Below are positions 48,501-61,157 of a stretch of DNA of 64,000 nucleotides, piece after piece. The translations under genes and the position numbers were made by a program. The stretch's first letter is position 1. The number at the start of each line of letters is the position of its first letter. The DNA lies in NCBI GenBank assembly GCA_977017575.1, contig CDRNVI010000139.1, positions 62,001 to 126,000 of the forward strand. Direction: 5' to 3'. The notes beneath the pieces were generated by a model, which saw nothing but the letters and a program-made list of their open reading frames with translations, was not told the DNA's origin and ran no database searches. Source of the stretch: Paramoeba atlantica (lineage: Eukaryota > Discosea).

Positions 48501-50445
48501 GGTAAGAGGCAATGGCAGCCAAGTATGGAAAGAGAAGATATAAAAACACACAGAGTTCGTTGTAACCGCCTAGAGACCCTGAAGATGAGATTTTTCTCTG
48601 TGCTCCAGTCGCACATGCTTCATTATCAATCCTCTATTTTGAAAGTAAGAGAAAGGTTCTTCAGTTATGGAGAAGAAAAAGGAGACCTCAATTTGGGAGA
48701 TGAGGAGTTCAAAGAGTTTCTCTGGAGGCATCAGCAATCCATCACAAAAAATCCACTCCAACAATTGCTTCAAATAAGAAACTCTGAAAAGGAGAAAATC
48801 AATAAAAATGAAAAAACAAATGAAAAAAGATCAGAAAACAAACTTTTCATATCCTTGAGCCAATTTCCTTTGCAACTGAGATTCAGTATATGCTGTGGAT
48901 GCTCTATTACATTCTTCTGCGATTAAGGTGATATCATTTTGGATAAATGTTGAAATATAGTTCACAAGAGACTTTGCAAAGTCACTCATCTATAAAAGGG
49001 AGTTTTCTTTTATCAGTTTTGACCCAACCATCAATGAAAAACAAGAAATTTTACATTCATTTTGAGATTCCGATTCCCGATATCATACAGCAAGACAATC
49101 TTGATCCACCAAGCTGCCCGAAGACAAGGCACTTGATTCTACAATCCAAGTATATTATAAAAAGAAAGAAATGAATAAAAGGATAGGAGGTAAAGGGTAC
49201 CTCAGCAAGAGTTGCCCAGTGACTTTGGAGTTGAATTGGAAGCACGCCACTCACCAAACGATTAAATTTTGCATTTCCTGCCAGTTGTGCCAACCACTTG
49301 CAAAAAACAATATTCAATAATTAACTTTCTTTTGAAGGAGAAAATAAAAAGAAAGAAACTTTTTGTCTTGCGGTGTGGATTCCAATTCGAGGAAACGTCA
49401 CTCGAGTTCTTTTGTTGCGAAATCAGACATAAAAGGAAAGAGAGTTTTCTTAAAGAAATAGATAGTTACCTTCTATTTTCTTTCTCTTTTTCAGGGGACC
49501 GTTTTGGCTGAGCTTTTGTTCGCTTGATTGCAGAGACAGCTTCTGACAATTCAATCATTTTTGTGCGACAACTTCTTAGCTTTTCTCCAGGCATATCCCC
49601 AAATAAACTCCTACAATAGAAAAAAATAGTCAATATTTTTACATCTGAGAGGGAAAAAATAAGTAAAAAAACAAACAAATAGTCGGTTGGTTTGTGGATA
49701 ACAGAGTATCCATTGCAAGAGTATAAAGGAGTTAGTTGTTCAGGGCATTTTAGATCCTCTGTCTGAAAAAAGAATTCAATTTCTTTTTTTTTTTTGAGAT
49801 GAATTTATCTGGTCGAGTTGATCGGAAAAATCAAAAAAAGAAGAACCTCTGGTGGAGTAACACCGATATATCCTAACAGTGTTGAATTTTCTCTGTATCT
49901 GAAGATCATGTTAAACAGATTTCCTTCTTCTTCTCTCTTTTCCCTTCCTCTCTTTCTTCTCTGTTAATTTAATGGAAAAATTAGTCTTACTTGCGATAGT
50001 TGTGTAACTTGACCTCCCATTTTTCAACACTCTGAGAAGCTGAAGAAGGAGGGGGAATCCCCCTTCCACTTCTTCCTGCATATCTTTCTCTTTCTCTTTC
50101 TCGCGTGGTGGGGTGTGGAGCATGTGATGAGGAAGAATGATGAGAAGAATGAGAAGAATGGGAAGAGTGAGAAGAGTGAGAAGAATGATGAGAAGAATGA
50201 GAAGGATGAGAAGAGTGAGAAGAATGATGAGAAGAGTGGGAGGGATGAGAAGAGTGGTGAGAGGAATGATGAGAAGAATGAGAAGAGCGAGAGGATTGAG
50301 AAGAAGGGAATGAGGAATGAGAGGGCTGATGAGAAGAAGGATGGGGAATCCTTCGATTAGATGATTGATGACTTTGTCGAGAAGAAGGGAGAGGGTTTTT
50401 GGAAGAGGGAAGGGGTCTCCCACTTTTCCTCTCTCTCCCTGACAT
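42551..50445 (-). CDS. MED12: Mediator complex subunit 12 (Med12)
   Basis: Scaffold of the CDK8 kinase module, which controls RNA polymerase II transcription in the nucleus. Recognition rests on the N-terminal half. YRENSTLLGYIGVTPPE joins TEDLKCPEQLTPLYSCNGYS. WLAQLAGNAKFNRLVSGVLPI corresponds to human [20 protein letters not shown], and VPCLRAAWWIKIVLL matches VPVMRAAWLIKM. The ATG at 50445 gives MSGRERKSGRPLPSSKNP, followed by a long Ser/His repeat. The C-terminal two thirds are long helical exons of low complexity (one of about 930 codons at 43086-45893), as in other protist Med12 proteins, with Ser/Pro-rich linkers near 48000-48400 and 46750-46950. The last exon ends GGKRRRRAGRLRYEP and TAG, a basic tail. 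The 5' end is divergent from the formin, 127 bp apart. Exon joins between 48500 and 49700 are only roughly placed. Confidence 0.8.
50126..50345 (-). repeat. Ser/His-coding minisatellite in Med12
   Basis: The coding strand carries repeats built from CATTCTTCTCAT-like units, giving HSSHHSSH, HPSHSSH and so on for about 70 residues near the Med12 N terminus. The unit drifts between 9 and 12 nt and stays in frame. Confidence 0.9.
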
Positions 50446-50572
50446 TTTCTTCTTTCTTCCCCAAAAACGAAACACAAAAAAAGAAATAGAACGCTAAATT
50501 TAGCCTTTTCTGTGTTTTCGAGTTTGGTTGTTTTTGTTGTTTTCCAGAAAGTTTTTTTGGGAAACTCACGGA
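50446..50572. promoter_or_regulatory. Divergent promoter interval, Med12 / formin
   Basis: Only 127 bp separate the two start codons, so both promoters must sit here. The Med12 side has TTTCGTTTTTGGGG (minus strand, 50460-50474), a motif also found before other starts in the window. No TATA box is seen. Confidence 0.5.
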
Positions 50573-53500
50573 ATGGAAGAGAAGAAAAAGAAAAAGAAGA
50601 CAGGAATCTTTGGAGGGAAGAAGAAAGAGAAAGAGAAAAAAGAGAAAGAAAAAGATAAAGTCAAGGAGAAAGAAGTTGAGAAAGTCAAGGAGAAAGAAAA
50701 GGAGAAAGAAGTTGAGAAAGAAAGTGAGAAAGAAAAGGGAAAAGAGAAAGAGAAGTCAAAGGAAGAAGACAAAGCAAAAAGAGAAAAAGAAGAAGCAGAA
50801 CTCAATGAATTAAATGTCCAATTTGCGGAGGTCATCCTCCTCACACACAAGTTTTCTTTTTCTCTTTCTTTCTTCTCTTTTTCCTTTCTCTCCCAAAAAC
50901 TTTTCTTCTCACTCTCCTCTTTCTCTCCTTCTCATCTATCCCTTCTCTCTCTTTCCTTTCTCTCTTTTAAAACAATAGTATGGAACCAGAAGAACTCGCA
51001 AAAATGTGGGGATGGTCGCAAGCTAAAAAATGGAAGTATGTCACTGAACATAAACAGAACCCCAAACCTGACCAACAACCAGGGTTCTTTTTCCTTTTTC
51101 TTTCTTTTCTTTCTTCTTTTTTTTTCTCTTCTTCTTCTTTCCCCTCTCTTTCTCTCCTCTCTTTCTCAAAAATTCATTTTCTTCTTTTAGAGATAAAAAC
51201 AAATGGGAAAAGTTCACAATTGAAGAGTACATCACAGAACTAAAAACAGGAGAATTTCAACCCTCTTTTCTTCATTCTCTTCGCTCGAAAATGAGAAGTA
51301 AATCTTGGACCAAAACTTTTGTCAAATTGGAGGGTGTTCTTTTGTTGTTGAATTTGTTGGCTGAATCGAGGCGAGAGAGGTTTTTCTTTTTCCTTTTTCT
51401 TTTTCTTTCTTGTGAGATTGAGGAGAGAGAAAGAAGAGAAAAGAGAATGAATCAATTTTATTTATTCTTTTTAAAACATCAGAAAAGAATTACTACGAGT
51501 TGGGCTATTAAAATCACTGAGAGCCGGATGCAATTTCTCAATTGTAACAGAAATATTAACAACTGAAATACATCTCAATGAATTAATATTATCACTCGAA
51601 TCCCCAAACGAAGGAGCAATTGATTGTCTTCTCCAAATGTTGATCATCTTTTCCGCAAAGGTCCAAAATGGAAAGAGAAAGGTCATCAGAGCTTTGTCCC
51701 ATTTTGCGAGAGAGAAGAGAGAAAAGAGATATGGGATTTTGTTGAGTTTGTTGAGAGAGGGGACTGTTGGAGTGAGAGAAAATACTGTTTTTTTGGTGAA
51801 TGAGTTGCTTGGTTCTGTTGAGGATGCTCAAGATGTTGTTGTTCGAATGGAGAAGAGGAAAGAGTTTTTGTTGCTTGGTCTTTTGGATGTTTTTGCCTCT
51901 TTGAAAGGGTTTTTTTCTCTTTGTTTTGGAGCCTTTCAAAATATGATTTTAAATCTTTCTTTTGGAACTAAAATGGAGTTTGTTTTAGAGAAAATGCTTC
52001 AGAGACTCTTCTTGGTCATATTGAGAGATTCGAAGAAGAAATGGCAGATGATAGAGAGGAAATGGACCAAAAGCTATTGGCGCAAGGCAAAGAAGTGAAG
52101 ATTAGTGATCCCATTTCCATTGCAAACTCCCTCATTTCACAAGTCCTTTTTGTTTTTTCAGATTTTTGAATTCTCCAATCTTTATTTTTTTAACCAAATG
52201 GAAAAAAGGCGGAAGTAGATCCAGCGAGATTCAATGGAATGATTGGAGTCCTTCACGGGATGCTCGAAATTCAGCCTCAATCTGAGACTGCAAAAAATGC
52301 TTTCCAAGTTTCTTTTTCTTCTTTTCTTTTCATTAATTGAGATTAAATCATTTGAAATTTTAGTTTATCGACAAATTTTTATACATGTTAAGAGAAGAGC
52401 ACATCACAATCTATGATGATGATGTCATGACAGATCAATTCGCAAAAGAATTGATGGTTAAAGCTGCTGAGGCTGGACCATCTGCTCCTACAATCGAGAT
52501 GATGAAAGATCTTAATTTTTTGGGGAAGTTCGAATTTAATTTTGATTGTCAAAGAGAGGAAGATAAGGAAGTCCCGAGAGGAAGAGAATGCAGAATTAAA
52601 GAGAGTTTTATTTCTGAACTTAAATTCAACAAACAGAGAAGTCGAGCAATTGAATAAGGAATTGGTTGGGCGAAAAGAAATGGATTTGGAATTTAAGGAG
52701 ATGAAAATCAAAATTGGAGCTCTACGCCAACAAAACGAGGTTTAGTTTTATTCCTTCCTTCTTTCCTTCTATCTTTCCCCTTTTCTTTGTTAAATTAACG
52801 GAATAAATTTATAATTTTTAGTCCTTGATTCGAGATTATGAAGCTGAAAAAGAAAATACAAATTCTGTGAAAAAAGATTTAGACGAAGAAAGAGAGAAAT
52901 TAGGTGAACTTGAGGACAATGTGGAGAACAAAAAATCTCAAATTGAGAACTTAAATCAAAGTATTTTTTTCTTTTTCCCTTTTTATTCTTTTCTTTCTCA
53001 CTCTGCCTTTTTCTTTGATGTAGAAATCGAAGAATTAGAAAGCAAACCCAAACATGTGACACCACGTGACGACCCACGAGTTGCGGAACTCTCAGCTTTA
53101 CTCGAAACAGAGAAAGAAAAGAGAATGAGAGTTGAGAATGATCTTTTGGAGAGAGGAAAAGAGGTTCAGAAATTGAAAGAAGATTTGGAGGTTCAGAAGA
53201 ATGAGATGGAGAGAGGAAGGAAAGCCTTTTTGTCTGAGAGGTTTTTTGTTTTTTCTCTCTCTTTTTTCTCTTTTTTTCTCTCTTTTCTCTCTTTTTTCTT
53301 TCTCTTAAATTTGGTTTTTTCATTTCATTTTCTCCAGAGAAATATTTCAAAAAGAAAAACAAGGATTTCAAGAATTACTTGATCGAATGTCAACTCAAGT
53401 TGATCTTGAAAAGAAAGAAGTGATTCGCTTGAAAGAAGAATTGGAAGAAAAAGAAAGTTTTGTTCTCTTCATTTTTATATTTTTGCAATTTGTTTTTTTT

Positions 53501-56500
53501 GATTTCTTTCTTTTTTCTCTTTCTCTCTTTTCTCCAGAGCAAGTCACTCTAGAAATGGAAAAACTGAGAGAAATGAAAAAAACTACTCCTGTCCACTCCC
53601 CCAATCCTTCTTTTTCTTTCTCTCCTTCTTCTTCTTTCTCTCCTTCTTCTTCTTTCTCTCCTTCCCCTTCTTTCTCTTCCACTCCTGGTCCACAAGAAAA
53701 AAAAGATAAAATGTCTGAACTTTCTCTTGATGAAGAGAAAGAAAGAGGAGAAAAAGAAAAAGGAGAGGGAGAGACGGGAGAGGGAGAAAGAGAAGAGGGA
53801 GAAAGGGAAGAGGGAGAGAGAGAAGTGGGAGAGAGAGAAGAGGGAGAGAGAGGAGAGGGAGAGAGAGATCCAAATGAACCTCTTCCAGCGAAAGAAGATC
53901 TGTTTTTGGAGAGACAATTGTTTTTGGAGAGTGAAGGTGCTCGCCTTGCTTTGTTGGCTGAGGAATTAACGGTTTTTTTTTTTTTCGAAACTCAAAGAGA
54001 AGAAGAGAGAGAAGATTAATAAAGAGAAGAAGCAATTCTTGAGAAACAGAGAGAAAAGAGAGAGAGAGAGAGAAAAGAAACTAAACAATATTTTTTTAGT
54101 CTGACATGGGGCAATTGCAAGAATCCAAAGAAAATCTTGAGAAAGAAAAAGAATTTATGGAACAGGAAAAGAAACGAGTTCATGAGGTTTTTTTTTGTTT
54201 ACTAAAATGTTTTATTAAAATTTAATTCATATCTGAAATTTTCTCTCATTTCATTCTATGAATTATTTTTATTTTTAGAATAAATATTTTTCTATTTTTA
54301 TTTTTATTTTTTCCTTTTTATTTTCTCAATATTGGTTTTTAATTTAGTTATTGTCATCATTGTATGAACAAAGAGAAATGTTGAATTCAGAGAGAGAAAA
54401 ATTAGTTGCCGAGTTTGAAGAAGCACAGGTGGAACAACAAAGGTATTCTTTTCCTCTTCTCTCTTCTCTCTCTCTTTTGAAATCTTTTTTTTCCTTTTTT
54501 ACTCTCAGAACTGCAATTGAAGATAAAGTGAAATTGGAAGAAAAAGAAAACGAATTCGAAAACCAAAAATCAGAAATGGAAAAATTGTTAACCGAAATAG
54601 GGGCTATTAAAAGTTCGCTCCAAAAATCACAAGAAACGTTAAAAGAGAAAGAAAAAACAATTGAAGAACAGAAGAATGGACTGGTAAAAGCAAAAGAGAC
54701 TTTAGAAGAGAAAGAGAAAGAGATAGAAGAACAGAAAGGACTGATGAAAAAGGCAAAAGAGGAAGCAGAGGAGAAAGAAAAGATGTTGAAAGAAAAGGAA
54801 AAAGAAGAGAAGTCTTCTGCTCCTCCTCCCCCTCCAGGTTTTTCTTTTTTTTTCTCCCAAAAAAATTGTGGAATTCATCAGTGTTTTTCCATATAATTTA
54901 TAATGCGAGAAATAATACAAGAACTACATGATCGATACTCATCATGATTTTACCACCACCAAGCGGAGGACCACCCCACAACAAACACATTAAAAACAAA
55001 ACAATATATTAATCACTCTTTTCAATATTCATAAAACATTAAAGAGAAAACAAAACAGAACAAAGCGGAGCACCACCACCACCACCACCAAGCGGAGGAC
55101 CACCACCTCCTCAACAAACACATTAAAAACAAAACAATATATTATCACTGTTTAAATATTCATAATAACATTAATTAAAGAGAAAACAAAACAGAACAAA
55201 GCGGAGCACCACCACCACCACCACCAAGCGGAGGACCACCACCACCTCCTCCTCCAGGAGGAGGTCCCCCTCCCCCTCCTCCCCCTGGTGGAGGTCCTCC
55301 TCCTCCTCCTGGTCCTTTTTTCTCTTTTCTTTCTCTTTCTCTTTCTCTTTCTCTCTATTTCTTTTCTTTTCTCCTTTCAAACCATCTGCTCTTAATCTTG
55401 TTCTTTCTTTTTGATTATTTTTCTTTTTTTTTTTTAAATATTTGTTAATTGATGTAGGAATGGGAGGACCTCCTCCACCGCCAATGGGAATGATGAGAGG
55501 ACCTCCTAAAATACAAACAAGGAAAATTGAATTTACAAGAAAATCGAAAGATAAAATGCAGGTTTTTTTTTTGGTTTCATTTTTTTTTGTTTTCATTTTT
55601 TTGTTTTATTCATTTTTTGAAAATCAATTTCTTTTGATTTTTTTTTTGTTTCTTATCTTTATGAAAACAAGGGATTTTATTGGGCGAAATTGCCAATGGG
55701 GAAAATTAAAGGAACAATGTGGGAAGCAAAACCAACTTTTGATAAAACTCAACTTCCAGTTCCTTTCTATTTCCTCTTTCTTCTTTTCTCTCTCTCCTTC
55801 TTTCCCTTCTCTTTCATTTTGTTATGAGTATCTTTTTTGATTTTTGTTTTCAAGGTGGATGAACTTGAGGAAATGTTTACTTCTGTTGAGAAAAAAATCG
55901 ATCCTGGGGCAGAAAAGAAAGAGAAAAAGAAGGTTTTTAAAATCTTTTCCTTTTCTCTTTTATTTCTTTTCAATTTGAATTTTATTTTATTTTTATTCAA
56001 ATTTTATTGAAGGTGGCGCAATTAATTGATCCAAGAAGATCACAAAATTTGAGTATCTTTTTACAAACATTGAAACGATCTCCATATGAGTTAAAAGGAG
56101 ATATTTTGTCTGTTAATTGGGAGGTTCATTTTTTTTTTAAACTTCCAAGAAAAAAGAATTTTTTCTCCTTTTCTTGAAAGTGATAATTTTTCTTTTTCTC
56201 TTTTTAGGTTTTAAATTTGGAAGTGACAAAACAATTGAGAATGTATGTCCCAGCCAAAGATGAACTCGCCCTTATTCACGAGTGGAGAGAATCAAACTCC
56301 CAAAAACCAGTTCGTTTTTTCAGAATTATTCTTCAATTATTCTTAATTTAAATTAAATTCTAAATAATGAAGAATTATTCTTCATTCAGAAATATTTTTT
56401 TCATTTCGTGATCATTTTCAAACCTTTGAACTCTCTTTTTCCCAATAGCCTGAAGAACAACTCGAGTTACCAGCTGCAGAAACATTCATGGATGTTGTTG

Positions 56501-58975
56501 GTGATGTTGAAATGCTCGCTGAACGTCTTCAGGTCTTGAGAAGTGAAGAGAGAGGAAGAGAAAAGAAAAAGGGGTGAAAGAGAAAGAGAAAGATTGGTTT
56601 GTTTTGTGCAATAATTGAAATGATTTATTTCGGTAGATTGTGGAGACGAGGTTACAACATGCTTTGCTTCTTGAACAAGTTCAGAGTGATATTTCTTGTC
56701 TTGAGCGAGGACTGAATGAGGTTTGTTGAACAACAATCCGAAAAAGTGCAAAAAGAGAAAAAGAAATTGATATTTTAACCAAAATTGAATTTTATTTGCA
56801 GATCAAACATTCCAAAAGACTCGAAAAGATCATGGAACTCGTTCTCCACATAGGTTCTCTTTCCCCTTTTCTTCATCATTTCCACTTTGAATAATTATAT
56901 TTTCATTCTGCTTCTTTATTATTTATTTATGAAATAGGAAATTATATCAATTCTGGGACACATCGAGGAAAATGTGACGGATTTAAACTTTCCACTCTTC
57001 GAAGACTTGCAGATTTTCGCAGGTTTCGAACAATTGAAAAAGATTTTTATTCTTATTTTTTGGAAAATGAAACTTGGCTTTTCCTAATTTCTTGGTTTCT
57101 TTTTAGTAAAAAGAATCCGAAAATGAATTTATTGCTCTTTTTGTTTTCATTTTTGTCTAAGTCCTTTCCAGATCTCCTCCAGGTCTTCTTTTCTTTTTCT
57201 CTCTTTTGTCATTTTCTTCTCATTAACCAGATATTTTCTCTTCCTTTTTAATAGTTGGAGGAAATGGGAGAATCGGTCAAAGAAGCATCAAAAATTAATA
57301 CTGGTTTTGTTGGGAGCTCGATTAATTCCCTCTGCAGTGGAATGGACTTTATTAAAAAGGTATTTTTCTTTTTCTTCGCTTCGCTCTTTCTTTTCTCTCT
57401 TTCTAAAACATTTTGCAAGGCACTCCCGAAATTTTCCAACCAGACGGACAAATGTGTCGAATTGATGAGTTCTTTTTTCCTTTTATCTTTTTTAAAAAGT
57501 CTCAGAATTTGATGATATTCGAACAATAATAGGTCCTTGGGTGGAAGGAAACGAAGAAACATTGGCTTCTGTTGTCAAATATTGGGAACGAGTCCAACAA
57601 ATCCACAAAGATGTTTAATTTTTTTTTGAAAAAAGAGAAAGAGAGAGACAAATCGAAAATGAAACGAGAACAAATCTAAATTTGTTTTTTTCTTGGACAG
57701 CTCTGTGTTCGATTGGGCGAAGATCCAAAATCTTTTGACGCGCAAGAATTATGTGAAGGCGTCACAGCCTTTGTTCAGCAACTCTCAGCTGTCAAACTCG
57801 TCTTGGAGAGGGAAGCAGAGAGAAAAGAAGCGGAGAGGAAGAGAGAGGAAGCAAAGAAGAAAAAAGCTGGTTTGATATTCTTTGAATGGAAGAAAGGAAG
57901 AAACACAAGAGCTGATTTTCTGTTTACAGAGGAAAAAGAAGCAAAAGAAGCGATTCCTGATGATGCTGTTGTTGATGATATTTTTGAGAATATTAAAGCT
58001 GGCAGACTTGGTGGCCGTAGAAGACGTTTTCTTTTTCATTTCTCTTTTTTTCGTTTTGATTGTGTTGTAATTCTTATTTGATTCTTCGTTAGGTGGAGAT
58101 AGAAAGAAAATCGAAGGACTTGAAGAAGAAGAAGAAGAAGTGACCCTGACAATTGCGAGAAGAAAAAGAAGAAATTGGGGAGAAGAAACAGAAGAGGGGA
58201 GTGGCATTTCAAGAAGAGATAGAGAGAAGAGAGGGAGTACACTTGAGAGCAGAAAGAGGAGAAGGGATTTACTTGAGGCTGCCGAAGCTGCGGTTGGAAA
58301 GAAAGAAGATGAAGAAGAAAAGAGTGAAGAGAAGGAAGAAGAAAAGAGAGAGGAGAAAGAAGAAGAAGAAGAAAAGAGTGAAGAGAAGGAAGAAGAAGAG
58401 AAAGAAGAGAAAGAAGAAGAGAAGAGAGAAGAGGAAAGAGAAGAGAAAGAAGTTGAAAGCGATGATGCAAAGGACGAGAATGTGAGAGATGAGATTGTTA
58501 AAAATGAGGGAGAGGGAGAAGAGAAAAAAGTGGAGGAGAACACAGAAGAAGAGAAAGAAGAGGAAGAGAAGGAAGAAGAAGAGGAGGAGAAATCAGAGGA
58601 GGGAGGGAGAGAAGAGAAAAAAGAAGAGGAGAACGCAAAAGAAGAAGAAAAAGGAGTGGAATTGGAGGATCAAGAAGAAAAAGAAACAAAAGAAGATGAA
58701 AAAGAAAAAACAGAATTGAGCGCAGAAGAAGAAAAAGAAAGACAGCGAGAAGCAAGAAGAAAAGAAAGAGAAAAGATTCGCCAACAACTCGCAGACGAAT
58801 CTTCCTCCACCAAGTATTCTTTTTTTTTCTTATTTTTCTTGTTTTTCATTTTTGGTCTTTCCTGAGAGCTCTTGTTTTCTTTTTTTGCAGAAATGGAGGC
58901 TCTCGAGTTGGAGAGTCTGCAGAAGAAAGAAGAGCAGCTCGAGCAGAGAGGAGAAAACAGCTTGGACTGGACTGA
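50573..58975 (+). CDS. Diaphanous-type formin (GBD/FH3, coiled coil, FH1, FH2, DAD)
   Basis: Nucleates and elongates actin filaments under Rho control. The ATG at 50573 starts a very Lys/Glu-rich head (MEEKKKKKKTGIFGGKKK). The GTPase-binding/FH3 region spans about 50980-52660 (EELAKMWGWSQAKKWKYVTE, MRSKSWTKTFVKLEGVLLLL, LNELILSLESPNEGAIDCLL, RYGILLSLLREGTVGVREN). Coiled coils run from about 52800 to 54830. FH1 is the exon at about 55190-55320 (SGAPPPPPPSGGPPPP, then PGGGPPPPPPP). FH2 runs from about 55450 (KIEFTRKSKDKMQ, FYWAKLPMGKIKGTMWEAK, NLSIFLQTLKRSP, LVLHIGNYINSGT, FKLSTLRRLAD) to about 57860. A DAD-like motif IPDDAVVDDIFENIKAGRLG lies at 57950-58010. A long acidic Glu/Lys tail ends in ERRAARAERRKQLGLD and TGA. 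It probably answers to a true Rho rather than the degenerate Rho-like protein seen here. Confidence 0.9.
54952..55240 (+). repeat. Tandem duplication at the intron/FH1-exon boundary of the formin
   Basis: The string AAGCGGAGGACCACC recurs at 54961, 55090 and 55226, so the unit is about 130 bp. Each unit holds an AT-rich stretch (ACAAACACATTAAAAACAAA), then AACAGAACAAAGCGGAGC and CCA repeats. Only the last copy runs on into the full FH1 poly-proline exon. The earlier copies read a few Pro codons and then hit stops, with no good GT donor, so they appear to lie in the intron upstream of FH1. Confidence 0.85.
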
Positions 58976-59110
58976 TAGGGAAACTCAGAATAAATTTCAT
59001 TTACCTGGTATTGACTCTCTTTTTTTTCGTATCTCATTAAAAACAGCACAAGAAAAAATAACAAAAAAGTAGCAAGAACACACAAGTTACCTTTGATAAA
59101 TATTATTTCA

Positions 59111-60936
59111 TTAATTAAGATTCCGCTCTGGCCCACTCGCAAACTCATCCATTTCACAAATCGCTTCTCTCTCTTCTCCATTCTTCTCTTTTTCTTCCAT
59201 TTTTAAAATCGAGTGAACAAAATTTCGTCGTTGAGGGTAAGCAACATAAAGAAAACAATACGCCAAACATTGTAACCCCCAAGCGAAACAACCAACAGCC
59301 AGAAAAGCATTTCCAAGTGCTGTTGCATTTCGAACTCTTTCTTCCTCGGCTAAATCTTGGATTGCCACACCTTTACTTTCGTATCCAAATCCCTCCGCAA
59401 TATACCCCATTACCACACTCCCAATAGAACTCAAAACTCCGGCAATCGAAGTCACAAACCCGACTGAAGAAGATCTCAAGTTAGGGTGTACAATCTCTGT
59501 TAGAAGGGGCATGTCGCATGCTTGTTCTGAGAATGAAGCAAGAAAACCCATCACACTTGACATGGCAAACATCCCAACAACAGATCCAGTCTTGCCAATA
59601 ATTTTAATAAGAACAAAAACAACAGGAATCAGGAGAATTAATGACACCTGTGCAAGAATGATTCTCCCAAAATCTCTTCCCCATTTTGACTTGAAAAAAA
59701 GAAAATCGATCTCAGAAAAAAAAAATGAATGGCGAAAAGGAAAACAAAAACCTGAAGGCGAGAGAGTTTATCTGAGATAATACCTCCAACAAAAGAACCA
59801 ACCATAAAACCAACACCAGCAATAGAATAACTTAGAGAAGCTTCAAAGGCAGACATTCCATTGTATTGATACCACAAAATCAAAAATCCAAAACCCAACC
59901 ATGGAAGTTGTGAAAATAATTGAGTCCAAACGAGGAGAAACCAAGCATAATTAAGGTTGGATTCTTCTTTCTGATTCCCTTCTTCATCTTGAACAAGTTG
60001 ATCAGTGAAAAAGATGTGCCGAAGAGCCTCCCATTCAAAAATCAAAAAGGATTCATTTTCTTGGGTCTTAATTTCAGTTTGTTCTTCCTTTTCAGAAGGT
60101 TCTTCTAATTCTGTTTGACCTCGAACTGGTTCAAATACAAAGAAAATCGCCCCAATCGCTGTCACAACACAAACCATTCCCCATAAAACACATATCACAC
60201 GCCACCCAGCATAACCTGCGATTATTGTTGAAGAAAAAGTTCCCATCGAAATAATACCAACAATTCCCCCAACACCGGCACTGATACCTTGTGCTCCAAA
60301 AGCAAGACCTCTTTTGTCTCTTCGAAAATAATCCCCAATGTAAGAAACGATAATTGGAATAATCAAATCGAATGCAAGACCAGACACAGTTCGAATCATG
60401 AGAAAACTTAAAAAAGATTCAACAAGTCCCAAAACAATGGTCAAACCACCCAGGTAAATGAATGAATAAACAAGAATTAACCTTCGAGAGAACATATCAC
60501 AAAGAACAGAGCCAAAAGGAAGAACAAGAGCAGCAGTTAAATTTCTCAAGAAAGGAATCATTCCAAGTTGAGTACTTGAGAGTTGGAACTCTTCTTGGAT
60601 TGCCTTAAATCCTGATCCAATAATCGCTCTCAACGCGGTATTCACTGCCATACAGACGAGAAGAGCAGAGAAAGTCATAAATCGAATCCAAGAAGTGGGA
60701 AGACAAGAACAGAGAGATCCCTTCCAATCAGGAAAATTGGATGTCAAATTGGACGAAAGAGCGGGAAAAGGATCCATCAACTTTTCTCCGTACCATCCAT
60801 CTTTCATCCCCCGCAGAGGAGACTCGTTCCCCGGGATGGTTTTCTCACAAGCAAGAGGAGAAGACGTCGGAAGATCACCTTCCAAAGAGATCTCGTCGAG
60901 ATGAGGAGAAGGCGAGGAGACCTCCCCTCCCTTCAT
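59111..60936 (-). CDS. Major facilitator superfamily transporter
   Basis: A membrane carrier with the usual twelve-helix plan in two halves. The ATG at 60936 gives MKGGEVSSPSPHLDEISLEG, a cytosolic head of about 80 residues. The first half holds RFMTFSALLVCMAVNTALRA, GMIPFLRNLTAALVLPFGSV, the motif-A-like loop VLCDMFSRRLILVYS, DYFRRDKRGLAFGAQGISAG and YAGWRVICVLWGMVCVV. An acidic central loop of about 60 residues follows (ELEEPSEKEEQTE). The second half has YAWFLLVWTQLFSQLPWLGF, GSFVGGIISDKLSRLQ, one short intron (about 59690-59750), then SVVMGYIAEGFGY and FAWGLQCLAYCFLYVAYPQR. A charged tail ends in GPERNLN and TAA. The substrate is unknown; the layout recalls spinster/ACS-like carriers. The convergent formin stop is 135 bp away. 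A broken partial copy lies just upstream in inverted orientation. Confidence 0.88.
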
Positions 60937-61157
60937 TGCTCCTACCTTCTTCTCCAAATCTTCTTTCTCTCTCGCAACCAAACCCAAAAACGGACAACGA
61001 GAGGGAAAAAAGAGGGATTCTTTTTTTCAGGTGGTCCCGATTTTGGTTTTTAATCTCCCCCCTTTTTTGGATGAATTTTCTGGATGGATGCAACGCGTTC
61101 GCGCAAAGGAAGAAAGAAACGAGATTTTTGTTGGACAAATACGAAATAAGAAATCGA

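Noticed and set aside
50110-50350. CRISPR-like array of short repeats
   Set aside because: The repeats have no spacers, are in frame and encode Ser/His in Med12. The genome is eukaryotic.
57785-58543. Ser-rich minus-strand open frame of about 250 codons
   Set aside because: Antisense of the formin DAD exon and its Glu/Lys tail. It is open only because GAA/GAG codons read as Ser/Phe/Leu codons on the other strand.
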